From contig JBGCDD010000086.1 in the NCBI GenBank assembly GCA_045105075.1, positions 10,240 through 74,239 on the forward strand: a stretch of DNA of 64,000 nucleotides, in the 5' to 3' direction. The notes beneath the pieces were generated by a model. That model was not told where the DNA came from and made no database searches. It saw only the letters and a list, made by a program, of their open reading frames with translations. Both the position numbers and the translations under genes were made by a program. This stretch comes from JBGCDD01 sp045105075. GTDB taxonomy: Bacteria; Pseudomonadota; Alphaproteobacteria; Rhodobacterales; Rhodobacteraceae. This document shows, in pieces, positions 58,372 to 64,000 of the stretch; the stretch's first letter is position 1; each line of letters begins with the position of its first letter.

Positions 58372-59300
58372 AGCGCGGCCAGTATCGTGCGGGCGCGGGC
58401 GCAATCGGCGTCCATCTGGGTGATCAGAGCCTCAAGCCCGTCGAAATTTTCCTCGGGGCGCAGGTGGTCCACCAATCCGATCGACAAAGTTGCTCCGTAA
58501 AGATCGCCGGTGAAATCAAACAAAAACGTTTCCAGATTGGGCCGGTTTTCACCAAACATCGGGCGTACGCCCATGCTGGCGGCGCCGTGATAGCTGCCTT
58601 TGTGCGGGCCGTCGCGCACATCGACAAGCACCGCATAAACACCAAAGGCAGGCGGGTGCAGCCCATCAATCGACATGTTGGCGGTAGGATAGCCCAGTTC
58701 GCGCCCGCGCTGTTCGCCGCCGATGACGCGCCCTTCGATACGGTGCCAATGGCCCAACATTGCGGCCGCGTCGCGGGGGCGCGCGTCGGTCAAAGCGCGC
58801 CGGATCGCAGTTGAAGAAATCGTGTGCTCCGCACGCTCCATCAGCGGCGCGATCGTGACACCGAATCCCATATCCTGACCAAAGGCGATCAGATCCTGCG
58901 CCGTGCCTGCGCGTCCTTTGCCGAAACAAAAATCAGCGCCAACCACCACATGCGCCAGCCCCAGCCCGTCGGCTATCACGTTGCGCGCAAAGTCATACGG
59001 CGTCAGACCGGACAGGGCGGCGTTGAAATTCAGCTCATAGAGTCGTTCGACGCCGACCTTTTCCAAACGGTGGCTGCGGGCTTCGCGGCTCATCAACCGA
59101 AACGGGGGCGCGGTGGGGGCAAAGAATTCGCGCGGGTGGGGTTCGAATGTCATGACCCCCAAAGGCGCATCCGGCGCGGCGCGCCGCGCGAGGTCGATCA
59201 CCGATTGATGGCCCAGATGCACGCCGTCAAAATTGCCAATCGCGGCACTGGCGCCGCGATCGATGGTTTCGACATAATGGTAGTCCCGCACGATCCGCAT
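58368..59300 (-). CDS. ribF: Bifunctional riboflavin kinase/FAD synthetase
   Basis: Makes FMN and FAD from riboflavin. 310 residues: N-terminal nucleotidyltransferase with AIGNFDGVHLGHQSVI (nucleotide-binding) and EPHPREFFAP, then the riboflavin-kinase domain with GRELGYPTANMSIDGLHPPA and GVYAVLVDVRDG, and the FMN site VETFLFDFTGDLYG-like (here LETFLFDFTGDLYGATL). First gene of the ribF-ycgN-ltaE operon. Full length. Confidence 0.96.
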   Translation of the reverse strand: MRIVRDYHYVETIDRGASAAIGNFDGVHLGHQSVIDLARRAAPDAPLGVMTFEPHPREFFAPTAPPFRLMSREARSHRLEKVGVERLYELNFNAALSGLTPYDFARNVIADGLGLAHVVVGADFCFGKGRAGTAQDLIAFGQDMGFGVTIAPLMERAEHTISSTAIRRALTDARPRDAAAMLGHWHRIEGRVIGGEQRGRELGYPTANMSIDGLHPPAFGVYAVLVDVRDGPHKGSYHGAASMGVRPMFGENRPNLETFLFDFTGDLYGATLSIGLVDHLRPEENFDGLEALITQMDADCARARTILAAL

Positions 59301-59338
59301 GGGCGTTGGGTAACGCCCCGCTGCGATGCGTGCAAGGG

Positions 59339-59782
59339 TCAGTCGAACTTGCGGCTTGGGGCCAGAACCGTGGCTTCGCCGATCAGGACTTTCTTGCCGT
59401 CAACTGCGCAATGGCATTCAAGCCGGACGCGGCGTTTGGCCATGTCGATGTCGATCACTTTGACCTCGGCATAGACCGTATCGCCGGGGCGCACAGGGGC
59501 AAGAAACTTCAGCGACTGACCCATGTAGACCGTGCCGTGGCCAGGCAGTTGTTCGCCGATCACAGCCGAAATCAACCCGGCGGTCAGCATGCCGTGGGCG
59601 ATGCGGCCTTCAAAGATCGTGTCCTGGGCATAAGCATCATCCAGGTGCACCGGATTGCGGTCAGTGGACACTTCGGCGAACAGCTCGATGTCGCGGTCGG
59701 TGACGGTTTTGCGCAAATGACGCGACATCCCCATCTCGATATCTTCGATGCAGATCGTGCCTCGCGGCATATTGTCCAACAT
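59339..59782 (-). CDS. MaoC/PhaJ-like hotdog dehydratase
   Basis: 147 residues, starting MLDNMPRGTICIEDIEMGMS (an internal Met is an alternative start). The hydratase-2 motif is present: STDRNPVHLDDAYAQDTIFE with the catalytic Asp and His, then GRIAHGMLTAGLISAVIGEQ. These enzymes hydrate enoyl-CoA, giving (R)-3-hydroxyacyl-CoA, and feed PHA synthesis or fatty-acid salvage. No PHA gene is adjacent, so the pathway is open. Between ribF and the HAD phosphatase gene, same strand. Confidence 0.9.
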   Translation of the reverse strand: MLDNMPRGTICIEDIEMGMSRHLRKTVTDRDIELFAEVSTDRNPVHLDDAYAQDTIFEGRIAHGMLTAGLISAVIGEQLPGHGTVYMGQSLKFLAPVRPGDTVYAEVKVIDIDMAKRRVRLECHCAVDGKKVLIGEATVLAPSRKFD

Positions 59783-59884
59783 AGTGCCCTCGTTTTCTGA
59801 TCGGCGCGGTAATAAATACTCGGATCATTGCGTTGTTGAGCAACTTTATTACTTCGCCGACGCAGAAAAGCAAGGTTTTTATCG

Positions 59885-60760
59885 CTAGCGAAGGTATCCT
59901 ATTGTATACGACGGATTTATGCTTTCTCTTTGAATATAAGTGCTTAGCGCATCTGAGTCAGGCTGATCAGTGGTTTTTGTTTCCGATGCAGCCAATCCGC
60001 CGGAGATAAACAGGGAATCAATGTCCTCTCCCATGGCGCCGTCGATGTCGGTATGGGCCCCATCGCCAATCGCCAGAATCGCCGAATCGGGCACCAGACG
60101 GTTGATTTCCGCCAGTCGCGCGCGGGCCAAATCATAGATCGGCGGGTGCGGTTTGCCGAAATAGAGGCTTTCGCCGCCCATCTCTGTGTAGAGTTGCGCC
60201 AATGCTCCGGCGCACCACTCGCGGCTGTGCCCCCGGTCAACGACAATATCCGGGTTGGCGCAGAGCAGTTTCAGACCACGCTGCTTGGCGGCCAGAAATT
60301 CGGCTCGGTACACTTCGGGGTCGGCCAGCGGGTCGGCGGGACCACAACAGATGATGCCCTCGGCCTGGGCCAATTCGACCCGTTCGATGGCAACTGGTGT
60401 GCCGGTGAGGTCGGTGCGCTCAAAAAAGCTTGAGTCCCGCTCCCATTGGCCGATGAACCATATTTTTTCGCCAACACTGCCCTGAAACATCGCTGTGCGC
60501 GCGCTGTCGCCCGAGGTTGCGATGGTGTCCCAGGCGTCGTCGGGCACGCCAAGTTGCTTGATCTGAGCGGCGACGCTGTTGCGCGGGCGCGGGGCGTTGG
60601 TGACCAGAACCACGGCACCACCGTTTGCACGGTAGGCCTGCAACGCGGCGACCGCATCGGGCAGCGCCTGCACGCCGTCATGCACGCAGCCCCACAGATC
60701 GACAAAGAGCGCGTTGTAGCGTGCCGAGATTTCGGAAAATGCGGAGATAATCTGGGTCAT
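59885..60760 (-). CDS. HAD-IIA phosphatase (TIGR01459-like)
   Basis: 291 residues, HAD superfamily with a C2a cap. Motif I ALFVDLWGCVHDGVQALP, motif II VLVTNAPRPRNSVAAQIKQL, motif III region YFGKPHPPIYDLAR, motif IV ILAIGDGAHTDIDGA. The catalytic first Asp and the Asp+2 position are D and W, as in the TIGR01459 subgroup. Substrate unknown. A LacI-type palindrome lies 15-30 bases before its ATG (separate entry). Confidence 0.88.
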   Translation of the reverse strand: MTQIISAFSEISARYNALFVDLWGCVHDGVQALPDAVAALQAYRANGGAVVLVTNAPRPRNSVAAQIKQLGVPDDAWDTIATSGDSARTAMFQGSVGEKIWFIGQWERDSSFFERTDLTGTPVAIERVELAQAEGIICCGPADPLADPEVYRAEFLAAKQRGLKLLCANPDIVVDRGHSREWCAGALAQLYTEMGGESLYFGKPHPPIYDLARARLAEINRLVPDSAILAIGDGAHTDIDGAMGEDIDSLFISGGLAASETKTTDQPDSDALSTYIQRESINPSYTIGYLR

Positions 60761-60774
60761 GGAGGCCTCGGCTT

Positions 60775-60790
60775 ATGTTAGCGGTAACAT
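60775..60790. promoter_or_regulatory. LacI/GntR-type palindrome before the HAD phosphatase gene
   Basis: atgtta-gcgg-taacat, perfect 6-bp arms, centred 22 bases before the ATG of the minus-strand HAD gene. The sequence resembles the TGTTA-N4-TAACA operators of LacI-family sugar-acid regulators of the GntR/CceR type, by memory. No such regulator is in the window. Confidence 0.5.
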
Positions 60791-60877
60791 TTGCGGGTAT
60801 TGCCCACCTGACACGGAAAGGCCAGCGGCAATTTTAGGGCAGGCGCACGGGCAGCAGACCGCCCGCGCGCGGTTAGA

Positions 60878-61798
60878 TCACAGTTTCAGATTTGGGATGA
60901 TCTGTTTTTTGCGGCTGACCACGCCGGGCAGAACCACTGCGTCGCCGGTGGCGGTGGCATCAAAGCTTTTGGCGGCCAGGGTTTTGACCAGATCATTTGG
61001 CACCAGCAGGGTTGATTGTTCGTTCAGGATGTCGACCACGAACAACAGCACCTGATCGACGCCGTCCTCGGAGGCGACCGTTGTCATCGTGTCCATCAGG
61101 CTGGCTTTGCGCGACAGGACAGTGTCGGGCGACGTGGTTTCCAAAACCGAAACGCGGAACTTTGTGCCCATCACCGCGTATTCTTTGGAATCCATGCGCA
61201 GCAGTTCCGCATCCGAGAACGAGGACACATCGGATTTAGCGGCGAACATCTCGGCGGCGTAGTCGGACACGTTGATGCCCAATTCACCCGCCAGTTTGTC
61301 GGCCACTGCGCGGTCATGCGGCGTTGTGGTCGGTGAGCGGTATTCCAGCGTGTCCGACAGGATGCAGGTCAGCATTGCGCCTTTGATCGGGTCGGGCATT
61401 TTGGCCATGTCATCACCGATCATGTCGTGCATGATGGTGGCGGTGCAGGCCAGCGGACGGATGGTGATGTCGATCGGACCTTTGGTTTCCAGACCGCCGA
61501 CCAGTTTGTGATGATCGATGATCGCCTGAATGTCGGCGTCGTTGATGGCGTCAGGCAGCTCGGCCGGATTGTTGGTGTCAACAATCACAACGGGTGCATC
61601 GGCGGCAACACCATCGATGATGCCGGGTTTGTCCAGGCCCCAGCGTGTCAGCATAAACGCGGCTTCTGTGTTGGGCTCGCCCAACAGAGCGGCGTCTGCC
61701 GGGGTGCCTTTGATTTCGGACAGGTACCAGGCCCAGATGATCGGTGAGCCGGTGGAGTCGGTATCGGGGGATTTGTGTCCAAAAACCTGGATGGTCAT
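60878..61798 (-). CDS. ppaC: Manganese-dependent (family II) inorganic pyrophosphatase
   Basis: Hydrolyses pyrophosphate to orthophosphate, cytoplasmic. 306 residues from the ATG giving MTIQVFGHKSPDTDSTGSPI; the longer frame to 61936 lacks support. DHH-superfamily motifs: GHKSPDTDS (metal His and Asps), VVIVDTNNPAEL, and IIDHHKLVGG (DHH), plus the C-terminal DHHA2 domain ending RKKQIIPNLKL. No CBS or DRTGG regulatory insert. Family II enzymes are mostly Gram-positive but also present in several alphaproteobacteria. Confidence 0.93.
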   Translation of the reverse strand: MTIQVFGHKSPDTDSTGSPIIWAWYLSEIKGTPADAALLGEPNTEAAFMLTRWGLDKPGIIDGVAADAPVVIVDTNNPAELPDAINDADIQAIIDHHKLVGGLETKGPIDITIRPLACTATIMHDMIGDDMAKMPDPIKGAMLTCILSDTLEYRSPTTTPHDRAVADKLAGELGINVSDYAAEMFAAKSDVSSFSDAELLRMDSKEYAVMGTKFRVSVLETTSPDTVLSRKASLMDTMTTVASEDGVDQVLLFVVDILNEQSTLLVPNDLVKTLAAKSFDATATGDAVVLPGVVSRKKQIIPNLKL

Positions 61799-61921
61799 TT
61801 CATGTCCTTTTGGGGTCTGATTTGCGCGCCTTATAGGAGTGTGCTTTGCGCTTGTCACCCTCTGGCCTTGGTGATGGTGTGGTGTCCTGGCGCGCTGTGC
61901 GCGACAGGAGGCCTCCGGCGG

Positions 61922-61941
61922 GGATATTTTGAGCAAGAGGA
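61922..61941 (-). repeat. Dispersed intergenic repeat, copy 2
   Basis: ggatattttgagcaagagga is the exact reverse complement of 9268-9287. It lies in the gap between divergent ppaC and the DUF2161 gene, preceded by gcctccggcg. Inverted in relation to copy 1. Confidence 0.7.
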
Positions 61942-61987
61942 AAAGCGGGTCCGTTGTTGTGGGCGGGCGCTGTGTTAGGGTTGCGGG

Positions 61988-62665
61988 ATGAGCAAAATCA
62001 CTGAAGCCTCGTTATATGCGCCTGTCAAAGCGCTGTTTGAGGGGCAGGGCTATGTGGTGAAGGGGGAAGTTGGCGCGGCCGATGTTGTGGCCGTGCGCGC
62101 GGATGAGCCACCTTTGATTGTTGAGCTGAAACTGCGCTTTTCGCTGTCGCTTTATCATCAGGCGGTGGTGCGGTTGACGGTGAGTGATTTGGTTTACATC
62201 GCGGTGCCGCGCCCGGGTGGGAAGACCGTGCGCCGGGCGATGAAGGACAATCTGGCGCTTTGTCGGCGGCTGGGGCTGGGCTTGATCACGGTGCGCGACG
62301 ATGGGCGGGCCGAGGTGCATTGCGATCCGGGGCCCTATGCGCCGCGCAAATCGCGCAAGCGCAAAGACCGGCTGTTGCGCGAATTTCAACGCCTGCAAGG
62401 TGATCCAAACGATGGCGGGGCGACGCGGCACGGCATCGTCACCGCCTATCGCCAGGACGCGCTGCGCTGTGCTGCGCATCTGGCGGAACACGGGCCCTGC
62501 AAGGGCGCCGCGGTGGCGAAAATGACTGGTGTCAGTGGCGCGACCCGGGTGATGCGCGACAACCATTACGGTTGGTTTGAACGGGTTGCCACTGGCGTCT
62601 ATGCTCTGACAAATGCCGGCGCCGCCGGGTTGAAGCACTGGGCCTACAGCTGGGAAGATCCCTAG
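61988..62665 (+). CDS. DUF2161 protein, PD-(D/E)XK nuclease-like
   Basis: 225 residues starting MSKITEASLYAPVKALFEGQ. The N-terminal part has the restriction-like core: GEVGAADVVAVRADEPPLIV followed by ELKLRF, giving an Asp...ExK pattern, and then ALCRRLGLGLITVRDDGRAE. The C-terminal part (about 140-225) looks like a winged helix (HLAEHGPCKGAAVAKMTGVS). DUF2161 is annotated as a putative PD-(D/E)XK-type phosphodiesterase; activity is unknown. Basic linker RKSRKRKDRLLREF. Confidence 0.82.
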   Translation: MSKITEASLYAPVKALFEGQGYVVKGEVGAADVVAVRADEPPLIVELKLRFSLSLYHQAVVRLTVSDLVYIAVPRPGGKTVRRAMKDNLALCRRLGLGLITVRDDGRAEVHCDPGPYAPRKSRKRKDRLLREFQRLQGDPNDGGATRHGIVTAYRQDALRCAAHLAEHGPCKGAAVAKMTGVSGATRVMRDNHYGWFERVATGVYALTNAGAAGLKHWAYSWEDP

Positions 62666-62748
62666 CGCGCCGGCACGGGTTGACGCAGATCGCGTCCATG
62701 GTATGCCGCGTTTCCCTGACCGTTTTGCAACCAAAGATAGTGTATCCC

Positions 62749-63105
62749 ATGACTTTTGACTTTCCCAGACTGCTGAGTTTTGCTGCATTGATCGCGGTTT
62801 TGAGCGCCTGCGCCAGCCCCGAGCAAGCGGCGGTTAACCGCTCGGAACTTATGCAAAAATTGTTTCCAGATCCGAATGACCGCGCCGGGCTGCATCTGGT
62901 GTTTCCGATCGACCGCTCGGCCTTGGTAACCCATTACCCAAACCAGATCAGCGACGCACAGGCGATGCAGAAAGTAGCGGGTTATTGCCAGCGTACTTTC
63001 CTCGGATCGACATTGGTGATCACCCGCGAGAGTGAGCCCGGCTCAACTGTCTTGGGCGACGGCTCCACTGTGGCCACGCGCGAAACAAGCATTTCCTGCA
63101 AGTGA
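62749..63105 (+). CDS. Small lipoprotein of unknown function
   Basis: 118 residues from the ATG giving MTFDFPRLLSFAALIAVLSA, a lipoprotein signal with lipobox SACAS; the frame from 62680 is longer but runs through upstream sequence. Two further cysteines occur, one in VAGYCQRTFLG and one at the C-terminal CK. Not recognised. Located between the DUF2161 gene and the groESL promoter. Confidence 0.65.
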   Translation: MTFDFPRLLSFAALIAVLSACASPEQAAVNRSELMQKLFPDPNDRAGLHLVFPIDRSALVTHYPNQISDAQAMQKVAGYCQRTFLGSTLVITRESEPGSTVLGDGSTVATRETSISCK

Positions 63106-63149
63106 CCTGACCCGCACAAAAATCGTTCGAGTTTTTTGGGCCTGTCCGG

Positions 63150-63178
63150 TTGACTCGCCTCGACGCTCTGCCTAAATC
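63150..63178 (+). promoter_or_regulatory. Promoter of groES-groEL
   Basis: TTGACT at 63150-63155, a 17-base spacer and TAAATC at 63173-63178. The CIRCE element starts seven bases after the -10, so a repressor would block initiation. Confidence 0.55.
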
Positions 63179-63184
63179 ACGCTC

Positions 63185-63213
63185 GTTATCACTCGCCATG
63201 TGTGAGTGATAAC
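63185..63213 (+). promoter_or_regulatory. CIRCE element (HrcA operator) before groES
   Basis: Perfect inverted repeat: gttatcactc (63185-63194), nine-base spacer, gagtgataac (63204-63213). CIRCE is normally TTAGCACTC-N9-GAGTGCTAA; here the arms read TTATCACTC, with one substitution mirrored in both arms. This indicates control by HrcA. The hrcA gene is not in the window. Confidence 0.9.
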
Positions 63214-63268
63214 GGGTCTGCCACCGGGCGACCCAGGACTTAACTTTGAGCCTCAAGGAGCTGCAAAG

Positions 63269-63556
63269 ATGGCATTGAAACCGCTGCACGACCGGGTGCT
63301 GGTGCGCCGCACCGAAAGCGAAGAAAAAACCTCTGGCGGATTGATCATCCCCGATAGCGCAAAAGAAAAGCCAAGTGAAGGCGAAGTCGTCTCGGTTGGC
63401 GCCGGCGCGCGCAAAGACAGCGGCGAGCTGATCGAAATGGCTGTGAAAGCCGGTGACAAGATCCTGTTCGGCAAATGGTCGGGCACCGAGGTCACACTCG
63501 ACGGCGAAGAGCTGCTGATGATGAAGGAAAGCGATATCATGGGGATCATCGAGTAA
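63269..63556 (+). CDS. groES: Co-chaperonin GroES
   Basis: 95-residue lid of the GroEL folding chamber. Starts MALKPLHDRVLVRRTESEEK with the mobile loop KTSGGLIIPDSAKEKPSEGE; ends DGEELLMMKESDIMGIIE. Start preceded by AAGGAG; longer readings from 63206 are rejected. In operon with groEL. Confidence 0.99.
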   Translation: MALKPLHDRVLVRRTESEEKTSGGLIIPDSAKEKPSEGEVVSVGAGARKDSGELIEMAVKAGDKILFGKWSGTEVTLDGEELLMMKESDIMGIIE

Positions 63557-63620
63557 GCCACCGGGCTTTTCGATGGACCACACCGCGCTTCCCTCAAACT
63601 GAAAACTAGGAGAGATTGAT

Positions 63621-64000
63621 ATGTCTGCAAAAGACGTAAAATTTGACACCGATGCCCGCAATAAAATGCTCAAAGGCGTCAACATTCTGGCCGATGCGGT
63701 CAAGGTTACACTGGGCCCCAAAGGCCGTAATGTTGTGATCGACAAATCCTTTGGCGCACCGCGCATCACCAAAGACGGTGTGTCGGTTGCCAAGGAAATC
63801 GAACTCGAAGACAAGTTCGAAAACATGGGCGCGCAGATGGTCAAAGAAGTGGCCAGCCGCACCAATGACGAAGCCGGCGACGGCACGACAACTGCGACGG
63901 TTCTGGCCCAGGCCATCGTCAAAGAAGGTCTGAAATCGGTTGCCGCTGGCATGAACCCGATGGACCTGAAGCGCGGTATCGATCTGGCCACAGCCAAGGT
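63621..64000 (+). CDS. groEL: Chaperonin GroEL (3' end cut by window edge)
   Basis: ATP-dependent chaperonin. Only the first 126 codons are visible: MSAKDVKFDTDARNKMLKGV, VKVTLGPKGRNVVIDKSFGA (nucleotide site) and NDEAGDGTTTATVLAQAIV with the DGTTT catalytic motif. Follows groES by 64 bases and is preceded by AGGAGAG. Confidence 0.98.
   Translation, partial: MSAKDVKFDTDARNKMLKGVNILADAVKVTLGPKGRNVVIDKSFGAPRITKDGVSVAKEIELEDKFENMGAQMVKEVASRTNDEAGDGTTTATVLAQAIVKEGLKSVAAGMNPMDLKRGIDLATAK

Noticed and set aside
59138..59160. ggttcgaatg resembling a tRNA T-loop
   Set aside because: It lies inside the ribF coding sequence, and no acceptor, D or anticodon stems surround it.

Overview
The window looks like chromosomal DNA of an alphaproteobacterium of the Rhodobacteraceae (Roseobacter group). 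The reasons are a GcrA cell-cycle regulator beside the mre cluster, an F1-only ATP synthase operon (atpHAGDC without Fo genes), PspA/YiaA and PCu(A)C genes, Hint-domain and RTX proteins of the type common in marine roseobacters, DUF2161 and DUF2125 genes, and a GC-rich codon bias. No tRNA, rRNA or CRISPR array was seen. The left edge cuts a hydroxyacid dehydrogenase gene and the right edge cuts groEL.

Layout. 1-7.1 kb: on the minus strand, the cell-elongation cluster mreB-mreC-mreD-mrdA-rodA with stop/start overlaps, running into a GhrA-like reductase, with gcrA just upstream. 7.3-11 kb: a small degenerate glycosyltransferase-51-like protein, argD-argF and two small lysine-rich proteins. 11.3-18.8 kb: panE-like reductase, Nudix hydrolase, gnd, hrpB, a DUF3108-type protein and meaB. 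18.8-20.2 kb: a decayed stretch with remnants of two insertion sequences and of a regulator. 20.3-27.8 kb: rpmB, a copper-handling pair, a Sir2 deacylase, a LysR regulator, a lipoprotein, an RTX protein and lepA. 28-29.4 kb: an AT-rich foreign-looking island with an HNH endonuclease gene, a structured inverted repeat and an orphan antitoxin-like gene. 29.4-34.2 kb: esterase and membrane proteins, then a tetR-pspA-yiaA unit with a cluster of matching palindromic operators, and a Hint-domain protein. 34.3-39.5 kb: rpsD, the hisC-tyrC-extensin operon, DUF2125 and a ChaC-like gene. 39.6-43.5 kb: a MotA/TolQ-like membrane protein followed by a MotB/OmpA-like protein with a very long coiled coil. 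43.5-48.5 kb: M23 peptidase, clpA, gloB and a methyltransferase. 48.9-53.9 kb: the F1 ATP synthase operon. 54-62 kb: H-type lectin, prs, an isomerase-hydrolase pair, the ribF-ycgN-aldolase operon, MaoC, a HAD phosphatase and a family II pyrophosphatase. 62-64 kb: a DUF2161 nuclease-like protein, a lipoprotein and groES-groEL behind a CIRCE operator.

Most of the window is housekeeping. The parts that best repay attention are (1) the 39.6-43.5 kb motor-like pair, whose periplasmic coil is far too long to fit straight in the periplasm; (2) the TetR/PspA switch, where four GAAC-N3-GTTC palindromes flank tetR and overlap a readable pspA promoter; (3) the AT-rich HNH island followed by a multi-hairpin element and an antitoxin-like gene with an ATT start; (4) a GT51-like protein that keeps one catalytic glutamate and appears to have lost the other; and (5) several perfect palindromes at promoters with no local regulator to explain them.
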